Source: Micromonospora peucetia
GTDB lineage: Bacteria; Actinomycetota; Actinomycetes; Mycobacteriales; Micromonosporaceae
Length of the DNA stretch: 64,000 nucleotides
Direction: 5' to 3'
NCBI RefSeq assembly: GCF_900091625.1
Contig: NZ_FMIC01000002.1
Coordinates: 2,666,001 to 2,730,000, forward strand
Shown here piece after piece: positions 1 through 8,374 of this stretch. A program made the position numbers and the translations under genes. Every line of letters begins with the position of its first letter. The stretch's first letter is position 1. The notes under the pieces were generated by a model. The model saw only the letters and a list, made by a program, of their open reading frames with translations. It made no database searches and was not told the DNA's origin.

Positions 1-158
1 TCACCGCCGAGGTGGTGACCTCGCCGGCCGGTCAGTTCCGGTTCTTCGCCGCGCCGGGCGCCTGGACCCTGCGGGCGCTCTCCCGGCACGGCAACGGCGA
101 GACCGCTGTGACCGCTGCCCGGGGCCTCAACGAGGTTGCCGTCACGGTCGCCTCCTGA
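1..158 (+). CDS. sseC: DUF1416 / SseC-like protein, 3' end only
   Basis: The frame enters from the left edge and gives 51 residues before a TGA at 156-158. The visible part, with FTAEVVTSPAGQFRFFAAPG-type beta-strand sequence followed by WTLRALSRHGNGE, matches the C-terminal half of the DUF1416 (SseC) family. In actinobacteria this small protein of roughly 95-100 residues is encoded just downstream of a thiosulfate sulfurtransferase (SseA). That sulfurtransferase should lie immediately to the left, outside the window. The biochemical role of SseC is not established; the link to sulfur metabolism comes from gene context. Confidence 0.8.
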   Translation, partial: TAEVVTSPAGQFRFFAAPGAWTLRALSRHGNGETAVTAARGLNEVAVTVAS

Positions 159-243
159 CCCACACTCCGATCGGCCGTGGCCCGTCCCCTCACTGGTGGC
201 GGGCCGCGACCGTGTTCGGCTGCGGCTGGACGGGCGTGACACG

Positions 244-1107
244 ATGGCCGGCGTGAACGGCGTGCAAGCGGCGGGGCAGGCCCCGCCCACTGGTCCCGAC
301 CGGCCGGCGTCCGCCCGGCGGTGGTGGCGCTGGCTGCTCGCCGCCACCGTGGCGTGGGCGGTGCTGCTGGGGGCGCTGACCTGGATCTCGGTACGGGACG
401 ACCCGCCGACCGTCCGGGAGCAGCGCAGCCTGACCGAGGCCGGTCCGGTCGTCGACCGCGCGGTCGGCGAACTGGTCGCGGCGGCCGGCGACACCGCCGT
501 GCTGACCCCGCCGGTGGTGGATCGGGGCTGTCGGGTCACCCCGTTCGCCGACGGCGCCGACCTGTCGCGCGGGGTGGACGTCTTCGTCGCGACCGGCGGG
601 GAGCGGACGCTGCTGGAGCAGGTCGCCGACCGGCTGCCGGCGGACTGGCGGGCCGGGGTCCGGGCCACCTCGGACGGCCCCCGGCTGCGCGCCGACGCGG
701 GCGAGTTCGTGACCGTCTCCGGCCGGGTCGAGGGGGACGGCCGGGTCCGGCTGACCGTCGACACCGGCTGCCGGCCGGTCGGCGACGGCTACGCCGTACC
801 CGCGATCGGCGCCGCCGGTGCGGAGGCCGACGCCCTCGCGGAGGCGCTGCGGACCCTCGGCGGTCCGGCCGGACCGGCCCCCGAGCCGGTCGCCGCGCCC
901 TGTCCCGGTGGCGGCACCGCCCGCACCGTCCGATCCGCCGGCGTCCCGGCCCCGGCGTCCCCGGCCGCCGCCCTGGCCCCCGTCGCCCGCGTCCCGGTGC
1001 TGGACGGCCCACAGGCGTACGCCTACCGGCGCGGCCCGGTGACCGTCGTCGCCGACCTCTCAGGCGACCGGATCGTCCTTTCCGCGACCACCGGCTGCGC
1101 GGCCTGA
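244..1107 (+). CDS. Membrane-anchored protein of unknown function
   Basis: The product is 287 residues from the ATG at 244; the open frame extends further left but without family-like sequence, and GTG 253 is another possible start. A short basic, Pro-rich N-terminus (ARRWWR) is followed by one hydrophobic segment at about residues 30-50 (WLLAATVAWAVLLGALTW). A long extracytoplasmic region comes next, with paired cysteines (DRGCRVTP, DTGCRPV, APCPGG, TTGCAA) that could form disulfides outside the cell. I recognise no catalytic motif. It lies 85 nt after sseC and tail-to-tail with the glycosidase gene on the other strand. Confidence 0.7.
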   Translation: MAGVNGVQAAGQAPPTGPDRPASARRWWRWLLAATVAWAVLLGALTWISVRDDPPTVREQRSLTEAGPVVDRAVGELVAAAGDTAVLTPPVVDRGCRVTPFADGADLSRGVDVFVATGGERTLLEQVADRLPADWRAGVRATSDGPRLRADAGEFVTVSGRVEGDGRVRLTVDTGCRPVGDGYAVPAIGAAGAEADALAEALRTLGGPAGPAPEPVAAPCPGGGTARTVRSAGVPAPASPAAALAPVARVPVLDGPQAYAYRRGPVTVVADLSGDRIVLSATTGCAA

Positions 1108-1206
1108 TCTCGCCTCGACCGGCCGGCCGTCGTCGGGTCGCCGTCGTCCGTGGGCCAGCGTCCGGGGCGGTCCGGTCAGGTCCGTGGCTGCGCCGCCTGA
1201 CGAGGA

Positions 1207-3262
1207 TCAGCGACCGCGCCGGTGGTCGTGCGGGGTGCGGCTGCGGCCGAGGGCGTCGACGTGGCCCCACCGGCCGGGAATGTCGAGCAGCTCGACCCGA
1301 CCCATCCCCTCGGGCACGGCGGGATCGATGATCAGGTGCTCGCCCTGCGGATCCAGGCCCAGCATCACCCGGAGCAGCAGCAGCGGTGTCCCCGCCGACC
1401 AGGCCTGCGGGCTGCACGCGGTGGGATACTCCACCGGGTACTCGGTGAGGTCCCGCTCGTAGCCGGCGAAGGCCTCCGGCAGTCGCCCGCCGAAGAACCG
1501 GGACGCGCCCACCATCGCGTCACAGATCTGCCCGGCCTCACGGCGGAACCCGTACCGCCACAGCCCCCAGGCGATGATCGAGTTGTCGAACGGCCAGACT
1601 GTCCCGACGTGGTAGCCGACGGGTTGTACCGCCCCTGGTCGTCGGCGAGGGTCCGCACCCCCCAGCCGGAGAAGAGCCGTGGGCTCATCAGGTGCTCGGC
1701 GATCCGTCCGGCCCGCGACTCGTCCACGATGCCGCTCCAGAGCAGGTGCCCGATGTTCGAGCTGAGCGCGTCGACCTGCCGGCCCTCGGCGTCCAGGGCG
1801 AGCGCGTAGTACTCCCGTTCCGGAATCCAGAAGTCTCGGTTGAACCGTATCTTCAGCTCGGCTGCCTCCCGTTCCAGCCGGTCGGCGTACGCGGGGTCGC
1901 CCCAGATCGTCCGGGCCAGCCGGGCACCGCGGATCTTCGCGTCGTAGGCGTAGCCCTGGAGTTCGCAGGTGGCGCGTGGGAAGCCGGGTAGCCGGCCGTC
2001 GCGGTAGGAGATCCCGTCCCACGAGTCCTTCCAGCACTGGTTCTGTAGCCCGGTCTCCGGGTTCCGGGTGTGGTACCACAGGTATCCGGTGCCGAGCAGG
2101 TCCCCGTACGTGTCGATCCAGTCGAGCGCGGCGCGGGTGGGCGCCTCCAATCGCAGGGCCAGGCTGGTGTCGCCGGTCCACCGCTCGTACTCGTCGAGCA
2201 GGATGACGAAGAGCGGGGTGGAGTCGGCCGACCCGTAGTACGGCGAGTGGGGCTGTTCCTCGAAGCCCGCCGTCTCGCCGTACCGCAACTCGTGCAGGAT
2301 CTTGCCCGGTTCCTCGTCCCGGAAGTCGTCGATCCGGTGCCCCTGGAGCCGGCCAGGATCATCAGCGTCGGTGGCACCAGCTCCGGCAGGAAGGGCATCA
2401 ACTGGAGCGAGGTGATGAGGCTGTCCCGGCCGAAGAGGGTCATGAACCACGGCAGCCCGGCTGCCAGCAGCCGTACGCGGAGGGTGATCGACTCGTAGCG
2501 CAGCGCCGCCAAGTCGTTGAGGCTCTGCCGGTACGCCCCGGCCAGCGGCTCGCAGTCGCAGCCGAGTTTCGGCGCCCGGGCGATCAGTTCGTCCTGCTCG
2601 GCCCGGATCGCGTCCGGGCCGCGACTGCTCCCGTGCAGCGGCAGGCTGGCCCGGATGTCCTCGCCCCGGGCGCCGTACACGAGGGTGGCCACGCGCAGCC
2701 GGGTGGTCCACTCGCCGTGTGGGGCGACCCGGACCCGGAAGGTCATGCTGGAGACCTCGATGTGTGCGGACGCGCTGGTGCTGATCACCGTCTCGCGGTG
2801 GAACCCCTCCCGGTGGTAGGCGAGACGCAGCTCGTTGTCGCCGACGGTGGCGGTGGTGTGACCGTGCTTCTGTTGGACGTGCTTGATCTCGAACAGGTCC
2901 GCGAAGTCGGCGGCGATGTCGAGGTGGACGACGAACTCGGTCTCCTCCCCGGAGTGGTTGAGCAGGGTCAGTTCCTCCTCCAGGCTGTTGCTGATGGCCC
3001 GACTGCGGATCACCGAGACCTTCGCGTCCAGGTAGTGGGTCGGCTCGCCGGGTACGAGGAAGAACCGGGTGCGGAAGGACTCGGCATCGTCGATGGAGAG
3101 GGCGTGTAACCGTTCGCCGCCGAGGGTCAACAGCCAGGTGGAGAGGAACCGGGTGTCGAACGAGAAGAACCCGGTCGGGAAGTCGAGTGACGGCTCGATG
3201 TCGCCGCGACGGTCGCTGACCAGGAAGGTGTTGCCGTCGAGGATGCTGACCAGGTCCTTCAC
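1207..3262 (-). pseudogene. Amylo-alpha-1,6-glucosidase-type glycoside hydrolase, broken by two apparent -1 frameshifts
   Basis: Joined across three frames this gives about 685 residues, the usual size of actinobacterial debranching-type proteins: an N-terminal GDE_N_bis beta-domain (FPTGFFSFDTRFLSTW) and a C-terminal six-hairpin catalytic domain (GLPWFMTLFGRDSLIT, EEPGKILHELRYGET, YHVGTVWPFDNSIIAWG). The first frame runs from GTG 3262 to about 2347, where LMILAG must change frame to reach FQGHRIDDFRDEE. The second runs to about 1621, where RYNP must change frame to reach VGYHVGTVWP. Each junction is repaired by adding one base. No other damage is seen, so these are either recent mutations or sequence errors. 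The start overlaps the SCP2 stop as GTGA, implying one mRNA. If intact it would trim alpha-1,6 branches of glycogen or a related glucan. Confidence 0.8.
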
Positions 3263-3639
3263 CGTAACCGTCCGGCCTGCGCGCGGGCGACCTCGCGGGG
3301 GTCCCGGGTGCCGGGCGGGTCGGGAAAGAACCGCCGGAACAGCAGGAAGAGCACGACGTCGCCGCTGAAGCTGCTCTCGTTGCGCAGCACCGACGAGATC
3401 GCCTCGGCCCGGCCGGTGACGAGCCGATCGAACAGGTCCTCGCTGGTGTACCAGATCGCGTCCGCCGGCCCCCGGTCGCGGCTCACCTCGATCGCGCCGG
3501 GGCGAAGGTGGACCAGCCAGCGCACCGTCTGGCCGCCGTCCGAGAGGGCGATCTGTATCGTCCCGCTGACCGGGCTGCGCAGCACCCCCGGGGCGCGCGC
3601 CGGCAGTGATTCGAAGAACCGCTCCGTGGCCTCGGTCAC
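3259..3639 (-). CDS. SCP2 sterol-binding-domain protein
   Basis: The product is 126 residues from GTG 3639. The longer open frame upstream is low-complexity and not protein-like. The sequence fits the small SCP2 fold: an early helix (EATERFFESLP), the strand pair GTIQIALSDGG and VRWLVHLRPGAIEVS, then DAIWYTSEDLFDRLVTGRAEAISSVL before a hydrophobic end (VVLFLLFRRFF). Such proteins bind lipid-like ligands; the ligand here is unknown. A TACGAT box at 3646-3651 (minus strand) ends 6 nt before the start, so the mRNA is probably leaderless. The stop overlaps the glycosidase start by 4 nt, indicating translational coupling. Confidence 0.85.
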   Translation of the reverse strand: MTEATERFFESLPARAPGVLRSPVSGTIQIALSDGGQTVRWLVHLRPGAIEVSRDRGPADAIWYTSEDLFDRLVTGRAEAISSVLRNESSFSGDVVLFLLFRRFFPDPPGTRDPREVARAQAGRLR

Positions 3640-3694
3640 ACCCGAATCGTAGGCATTCGCCTGACCTGCCGGGCCGGTTCCGGTTCCTGACGGG

Positions 3695-4057
3695 TCAGTA
3701 GACCAGGGCCTGGGCCCCCTCGGCCACCGACTCCTCGACGAAGACCGCGGCACCGGCGATGCGGACGCCGGGCAGCACGTCGTCCGGCCCGATGTCCCGC
3801 CGGGCGGCGCACTGGGTGCAGACGGTCACCGTGCCGGTGGTGAGGATCACGTGCAGCAGCTCGGCCAGCGGGGCGGAGTGCGGCAGCTCGAACTCCTGCG
3901 CCCGTCCCGGCAGCGCGAACCAGGTCGACTCCCCGGTCAGCCAGAGGGACACGTGCACCCCGGCGGCTGCCGCGGTGGCGGCGACGGTGAAGGCCTGTGC
4001 GCACCGCTCCGGGGCGTCCGCGCCGGCGGTGGCCTTGACGACGAGAGTGCGGGCCAT
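3695..4057 (-). CDS. DsrE-family protein
   Basis: The product is 120 residues from ATG 4057. It begins ARTLVVKATAGADAPERCAQ and continues with AAAAGVHVSLWLTGEST and LLHVILTTGTVTVCTQCAARRDI, the alternating strand/helix plan of DsrE/DsrF-like proteins. A CTQC pair lies where sulfur-relay members carry their reactive cysteine. Known relatives handle sulfur or act as accessory redox proteins; nothing here identifies a partner. A TATGCT box (4070 to 4065, minus strand) ends 7 nt before the ATG, so the transcript is likely leaderless. That box overlaps the promoter of the divergent small gene at 4082. Confidence 0.85.
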   Translation of the reverse strand: MARTLVVKATAGADAPERCAQAFTVAATAAAAGVHVSLWLTGESTWFALPGRAQEFELPHSAPLAELLHVILTTGTVTVCTQCAARRDIGPDDVLPGVRIAGAAVFVEESVAEGAQALVY

Positions 4058-4064
4058 GGGGCCC

Positions 4065-4074
4065 AGCATAGGAT
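4065..4074. promoter_or_regulatory. Overlapping divergent -10 boxes
   Basis: AGCATAGGAT carries TAGGAT on the plus strand (4069-4074, 7 nt before ATG 4082) and TATGCT on the minus strand (4070-4065, 7 nt before ATG 4057). Both spacings fit leaderless actinobacterial promoters. The two boxes share two base pairs, so simultaneous opening from both sides should interfere. Confidence 0.6.
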
Positions 4075-4081
4075 GAGCGCG

Positions 4082-4186
4082 ATGGTTACCGAGATCGGGT
4101 TCGTCAGCCTGCTGGTCGCCGGCCTGGGCGCGCTCGCCGGTGGCCTGGTCTACCTGGCCGTACGCATATCGAGAGGTAACTGGTGA
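4082..4186 (+). CDS. Small single-span membrane protein
   Basis: The product is 34 residues from ATG 4082: a short MVTEIGFVS start, one transmembrane segment (LLVAGLGALAGGLVYLAV) and a basic end (RISRGNW). A TAGGAT box 7 nt upstream supports leaderless expression. It lies 24 bp from the divergent DsrE gene and about 55 bp before the nitrobindin-like gene. Tiny actinobacterial membrane proteins of this shape have been annotated as MtfM; I am not certain that name applies. The function is unknown. Confidence 0.65.
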   Translation: MVTEIGFVSLLVAGLGALAGGLVYLAVRISRGNW

Positions 4187-4241
4187 GCGCGAGGAGTGAG
4201 CCGGGTTTGCGAGCCCCGCAGTCGCGAACGGAGATGGGCCA

Positions 4242-4835
4242 GTGAGCGACGAGAACCCCATGCAGCCGCCGCCGTGGCTGAACGCGCCGCCGGTCGACCC
4301 GTACCCCTTCGAGGAGAGCCACGACCTGCGGGTCGGCCCGAAGCTGCACCCCGCGCTGGACGGCCTGCTGCCGTACGTCGGGGTGTGGCGCGGCCGGGGC
4401 CGGGGCGGCTTCCCCACCATCGAGGACTTCGACTTCGCGCAGGAGATCCGGATCAGCCACGACGGCCGACCGTTCCTGTCCTACGAGTCGCGTGCCTGGC
4501 TCCTCGACGAGCAGAGCCAGCCGATCCGTCCGGCGGGTCGTGAGGTCGGCTGGTGGCGGCCGGTGATGGACGGCGACCAGGCCACCGACGAGCTGGAAGC
4601 GCTGATGGCCGTGCCCACCGGGGTGATGGAGCTGCACATCGGCAAGCGCAAGGGCACCCAGATCGAGTTCGTCACCGACGCGGTGGTCCGCACGGCGACC
4701 GCCAAGGAGGTCACCGCCGGGCACCGCCTCTTCGGCATCGTCGAGGGCGCCCTGCTCTACGCCCAGGAGATGGCGGCCGTGGGTCAGCCTCTCTCCCCGC
4801 ACCTCTCCGCCCGCCTCACCCGGGTGGCCGGCTGA
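4242..4835 (+). CDS. Nitrobindin-like heme-binding beta-barrel protein (FABP family)
   Basis: The product is 197 residues from GTG 4242. After a Pro-rich start (about 40 residues) the GVWRGRGRGGFPTI segment (residues 47-60) is the GxWxGxG signature of the nitrobindin/THAP4-C barrel. The barrel continues through FLSYESRAWLLDE, VGWWRPVMDG and VMELHIGKRKGTQIEF. The terminal PHLSARLTRV carries the histidine expected to be the proximal heme ligand. Characterised mycobacterial relatives bind ferric heme and act on NO or peroxynitrite; that activity is inferred here from family membership. A short purine-rich stretch precedes the GTG. Confidence 0.9.
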   Translation: MSDENPMQPPPWLNAPPVDPYPFEESHDLRVGPKLHPALDGLLPYVGVWRGRGRGGFPTIEDFDFAQEIRISHDGRPFLSYESRAWLLDEQSQPIRPAGREVGWWRPVMDGDQATDELEALMAVPTGVMELHIGKRKGTQIEFVTDAVVRTATAKEVTAGHRLFGIVEGALLYAQEMAAVGQPLSPHLSARLTRVAG

Positions 4836-4850
4836 CCCGGGCGGGGCAAC

Positions 4851-5693
4851 TCAGGGGAGGGCCAGGAGGGACTGGAGGGCCCCGGTGTGCGTGCAGCGCC
4901 GCAGCGGGACGGCGTCCAGGGTGCGGACCTCCACGAGGCCACGGACGGACGAGCTGAGCCAGACGCCGTCGGCGGCCCGCAGCTCGGCCGGGGTGACCAG
5001 GCGCTCATCGGCGCGCAGGCCCAGTTCGTGGGCGTGGGCGAGGAGCCAGGCAACGGTCACGCCCGGCAGGATGCCGGTCTCGGCGGCGGGCACGGTGCAG
5101 AGGGTGTCGCCGGTCAGCCAGACCAGGTTGGCTGTGGGCCCCTCCAGCGCGTACCCGTCGCAGGAGACCCAGAGCGCGTCGTCCACGCCGGTGCGGGCGG
5201 CCCACCGGCGGGCGGCGGTGCTCACCGCGTACGAGGTGGATTTGATCCCGGCCGGCAGCCAGTCGAGTTCGGCGCGGGCCCGCGCCGCGACGCCGAGCGG
5301 CAGGGTCGCGACGGTGACCCCGTCCCGGCGGGCCGCCCGGGCCGACGCCGGCACCTCGCCCAGCGTGGCGTAGGCGGTGGGCGGCCCGCCGCCCTCCGGG
5401 CCCCGGGTGCAGACCAGCCGCAGCGCCCCCTCCACCTCGGCGGGCCAGCCGGCGCTGACGGCGTCCAGCAGGTCGACCAGCACGTCGGCGGCGGGCACCG
5501 CCAGGTCGACGGCCGCTGCCGCCCGGGCCAGCCGGGCCAGGTGCGCGTCGCGCAGCCACGGCCGCCCGTTTCGCAGGTGCATCGTCTCGAAGAGCCCGTC
5601 GCCGTGCAGTACGCCCCGATCGTCGCCACGCAGCACCGGCTCCCCGGGCGGCACCAGCCCGCGCCCCGGCACGGCGATCCTCGACGCCACCAT
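4851..5693 (-). CDS. pabC: Aminodeoxychorismate lyase / class IV aminotransferase
   Basis: The product is 280 residues from ATG 5693. It is a PLP fold-type IV enzyme: the N-terminal VLRGDDRGVLHGDGLFETMH, the PLP-lysine region LPAGIKSTSYAVSTAARRWA, the LEGPTANLVWLTGDTLCTVP strand-loop and the ETGILPGVT phosphate-cup loop are all present at usual spacing. PabC forms p-aminobenzoate from 4-amino-4-deoxychorismate for folate synthesis. The assignment over a branched-chain or D-amino-acid transaminase rests on overall similarity and on a folate-dependent neighbour (ygfZ). A TAGGCT box 8 nt before the ATG suggests leaderless transcription, divergent from the Fur gene. Confidence 0.8.
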   Translation of the reverse strand: MVASRIAVPGRGLVPPGEPVLRGDDRGVLHGDGLFETMHLRNGRPWLRDAHLARLARAAAAVDLAVPAADVLVDLLDAVSAGWPAEVEGALRLVCTRGPEGGGPPTAYATLGEVPASARAARRDGVTVATLPLGVAARARAELDWLPAGIKSTSYAVSTAARRWAARTGVDDALWVSCDGYALEGPTANLVWLTGDTLCTVPAAETGILPGVTVAWLLAHAHELGLRADERLVTPAELRAADGVWLSSSVRGLVEVRTLDAVPLRRCTHTGALQSLLALP

Positions 5694-5701
5694 GACCGCC
5701 G

Positions 5702-5756
5702 AGCCTAGCGGTGGACCGGTCGAGGCGACGGCGGGAGCTGCGGGGCGAACTATGAT
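5702..5756. promoter_or_regulatory. Divergent promoters between pabC and the Fur regulator
   Basis: Plus strand: TATGAT at 5751-5756, 6 nt before GTG 5763. Minus strand: TAGGCT from 5707 to 5702, 8 nt before ATG 5693. Both fit leaderless starts. No clear Fur-box palindrome is seen between them. Confidence 0.5.
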
Positions 5757-5762
5757 CGGACG

Positions 5763-6191
5763 GTGTCCGAATCCTCCCTCGCGGAAATACTCCGCTCCCG
5801 TGGGCTGCGGCTGACGGCGCAGCGGCAACTGATTCTCCAAGCCGTGCTGGACCTGGGGCACGCCACCCCGGAGCAGGTGCACACAGCCGTCCGGGAGGTT
5901 GCCGCAGGGGTCAACATCACCACCATCTACCGCACGCTGGAGCTGCTTGAACGGCTCGGCCTGGTCACCCACACCCACCTCTCGCACGGCTCGCCGACCT
6001 ACCACGCGGCCGGCGAGGACCAGCACGTCCACCTTGTCTGCCGGGACTGCGGCGCGATCGACGAGATCGATCCGGAGCTGCTGCGCCCGTTGGCCGACCA
6101 GGTGGCGAGCCAGCGCGGGTTCCGGGTGGACATCGGCCACGTCTCGCTCTTCGGTGTCTGCGTCCGCTGCGAGAACGGGGACCGGAAATGA
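5763..6191 (+). CDS. Fur-family metal-responsive repressor
   Basis: The product is 142 residues from GTG 5763. An N-terminal winged helix (LRLTAQRQLILQAVLDLG, then NITTIYRTLELLERLGLV as recognition helix) is followed by a dimerisation domain with metal ligands: HTHLSHG, YHAAGEDQHVHLVCRDCG and a second pair CVRC, so two CxxC-type structural zinc motifs. It overlaps ygfZ by 4 nt (ATGA). Coupling to an iron-sulfur repair protein makes iron or oxidative signalling more likely than zinc or nickel, but the metal cannot be read from sequence. Confidence 0.9.
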   Translation: MSESSLAEILRSRGLRLTAQRQLILQAVLDLGHATPEQVHTAVREVAAGVNITTIYRTLELLERLGLVTHTHLSHGSPTYHAAGEDQHVHLVCRDCGAIDEIDPELLRPLADQVASQRGFRVDIGHVSLFGVCVRCENGDRK

Positions 6192-7300
6192 TCGACATCG
6201 CGGGAGCGGTGAGCGTCGAGAGCATCGACGAGGCCAGCCGGGACCAGCCCGAGCCGGCGCACGCGGCGGCCGGCGTGCGGGGCGTGGCGGCGCACTACGG
6301 CGACCCGATGCGCGAGCAGCGCACCCTCGACACGGCGGTGGGCCTGGTCGACCGCTCGCACCGGGGCGTCGTGGCGGTGCCGGGTGAGGAACGGATCGGC
6401 TGGCTGCACACCGTCACCAGCCAGCACCTGGCACAGCTCGGCGCCGGCCAGGGCACCGAACTGCTGGTGCTCTCCCCGCACGGGCACGTCGAGCAGCACG
6501 CCATGGTCGCCGAGGACGGCATCACCACCTGGCTCGACACCGAGCCGGGCGCCACCGCCGGCCTGCTGTCGTACCTGGAGAAGATGCGGTTCTTCAGCAA
6601 GGTCGAGCCGCGTGACGTGACCGGTGAGCACGCGCTGCTCTCCCTGGTCGGGCCGGAGGCGCCCGCCGCGGTGGAGACGCTCGGCGTGACCGGGCTGGCC
6701 GCGCCCGACGTGGTCGCGGTGCCGGGGCCGAAGTTCCGTTCCGGCGAGCTGCCGCCACGGCCGACCGCGCTGTACGATGTGCGCCCGCTGCCCGTGGGTG
6801 GCTGGGCCCGCCGGGGCCCGCTCGGCGTGGACCTGCTGGTGCCCCGGGCCGCGATGGAGCAGGTGGTCACGCAGTTGCGGGGCAACGGGGTGCCGGTCGC
6901 CGGGCTGTGGGCGTACGAGGCGGTGCGGGTGGCCGCCCGGCGGGCCCGGGTCGGGGTGGACACCGACCACCGGACCATCCCGGCCGAGGTGGACCTGATC
7001 GCCCCGGCCGTGCACCTGGACAAGGGCTGCTACCGGGGCCAGGAGACCGTCGCCCGGGTGCACAACATGGGCCGGCCGCCGCGTCGGCTCGTACTGCTGC
7101 ACCTGGACGGGGTGACCACCGACCAGCCGCCGGTGGCCGGCACGCCGGTGACCCTCGACGGCCGGGCGGTCGGCTTCGTCGGCACGGCCGTGCACCATCA
7201 CGAGCTGGGTCAGGTCGCCCTGGCCGTGGTCAAGCGCAACGTCGCCGACGACGCCCGCCTGCTCATCGGGGAGACCGCCGCCGCGATCGATCCTGCCTGA
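6188..7300 (+). CDS. ygfZ: YgfZ/GcvT-domain tetrahydrofolate-dependent Fe-S repair protein
   Basis: The product is 370 residues from ATG 6188, overlapping the Fur gene stop. The family signature KGCYRGQE (about residues 279-286, with the essential cysteine) is present, preceded by the GcvT-like folate-binding domain (WLHTVTSQHLAQL, LLVLSPHGHVEQHAMV) and followed by a C-terminal barrel (GTPVTLDGRAVGFVGTAV). YgfZ supports maturation or repair of certain Fe-S enzymes with tetrahydrofolate. The first 35 residues are a variable extension; a later start cannot be excluded. Confidence 0.9.
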   Translation: MIDIAGAVSVESIDEASRDQPEPAHAAAGVRGVAAHYGDPMREQRTLDTAVGLVDRSHRGVVAVPGEERIGWLHTVTSQHLAQLGAGQGTELLVLSPHGHVEQHAMVAEDGITTWLDTEPGATAGLLSYLEKMRFFSKVEPRDVTGEHALLSLVGPEAPAAVETLGVTGLAAPDVVAVPGPKFRSGELPPRPTALYDVRPLPVGGWARRGPLGVDLLVPRAAMEQVVTQLRGNGVPVAGLWAYEAVRVAARRARVGVDTDHRTIPAEVDLIAPAVHLDKGCYRGQETVARVHNMGRPPRRLVLLHLDGVTTDQPPVAGTPVTLDGRAVGFVGTAVHHHELGQVALAVVKRNVADDARLLIGETAAAIDPA

Positions 7301-7393
7301 CCGTCCGACGGCGAAAGAATCTCTCATTCGTGGCGCTGAGGCCGGAAAAGTTCCGGTCGACTGGCTCGCTGACCTCGGTCTAGGATCGCCGGC

Positions 7394-8236
7394 ATGACGA
7401 CAGGGACGTTGATCACGGTTGCCCCCACCGGCGCGGAGTCGGCCAAGGCCGAGGTGCCGGCGCTGCCGGTGACGCTCGACGAGCTGCTGCTGACCGCCAA
7501 GGAGTGCGAGGCGCTCGGCGCCGCCGTGATCCACGTCCACCTCCGTGACGACGAGGCGCAGCCGACCCTGGACCAGGGGCGGCTGCGGGAGGCCGTGGCG
7601 GCGCTGAAGGAGAGCACCGACCTGATCGTGCAGCTCTCCTCCGGTGGTGCGGTGACCGACCCGGAGGCCGACCGGCTCGCCGTGCTCGACGCCGGCCCGG
7701 ACATGGCCTCCTGCACGATGGGCACGCTCAACTTCGGCGACGACGTCTTCCTCAACCGCTGGGAGTTCATCGTCGACCTGCACACCCGGATGCAGGAGCG
7801 CGGCATCGTCCCCGAGTACGAGATCTTCGACCTCGGCCACCTGACCGCCCTGCAACGGCTGCTCGGCAAGTACGGCCTGCCGGCCGGCGGGCACGTGCAC
7901 GTCGACTTCGTGATGGGCGTGCCGGGTGGCATGCCGGGCACCACCTCGGCGCTGGTCGCCGCCCACCAGGCGCTGCGCGACCTGCCCGAGGGCACCACCT
8001 TCTCGGCCACCGGCGTCGGCCGCAGCACGATCCCGGTCATGCTGGCCTCGCTCTCGGCCGGCGGGCACCTGCGGGTCGGCATGGAGGACACGGTCACGTA
8101 CGCCAAGGGCCGCTCGGTCGAGTCCAACATGCAGCTCGTCGCCCGGGCGGTCGGCTTCGCCCAGCTCGCCCAGCGCCCGCCGCTGACCACCGCCGAGGCG
8201 CGCGGGCTGCTCGGCGTGCCGGCTGCCGCCCGGTAG
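7394..8236 (+). CDS. BKACE (DUF849) beta-keto acid cleavage enzyme
   Basis: The product is 280 residues from ATG 7394. The TIM-barrel BKACE features are present: ITVAPTGAE at the N-terminus, the zinc-binding HVHLRD, VQLSSGGAV, MGTLNFGDDVF, PEYEIFDLGHL, GHVHVDFVMGVPGGMPG and the late VGMEDT. These enzymes condense a beta-keto acid with acetyl-CoA, as in 3-keto-5-aminohexanoate cleavage for lysine fermentation. No lysine-fermentation genes are nearby, so the substrate is open. TAGGAT at 7381-7386 lies 7 nt before the ATG (leaderless), and a CCGGAA-AAG-TTCCGG palindrome at 7342-7356 lies just upstream, a possible operator. Confidence 0.85.
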   Translation: MTTGTLITVAPTGAESAKAEVPALPVTLDELLLTAKECEALGAAVIHVHLRDDEAQPTLDQGRLREAVAALKESTDLIVQLSSGGAVTDPEADRLAVLDAGPDMASCTMGTLNFGDDVFLNRWEFIVDLHTRMQERGIVPEYEIFDLGHLTALQRLLGKYGLPAGGHVHVDFVMGVPGGMPGTTSALVAAHQALRDLPEGTTFSATGVGRSTIPVMLASLSAGGHLRVGMEDTVTYAKGRSVESNMQLVARAVGFAQLAQRPPLTTAEARGLLGVPAAAR

Positions 8237-8374
8237 GCGGCGGGGCTCGACCGGTAGCCGACCAGGGTCGCCGGCCGTAAGCGGCGGCCCTGGCGGCGCT
8301 GCTGTACACCCGGCGGTAAACCGCCTGCTCACCCGCCTGACGGACCGAGCCGGTGCTGCCGGTACCTTCCACCT

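Noticed and set aside
2340..2355. Programmed frameshifting in the glycosidase gene
   Set aside because: There is no slippery heptamer, stop codon context or downstream structure at either break, and two shifts would be needed; mutation or sequence error is simpler.
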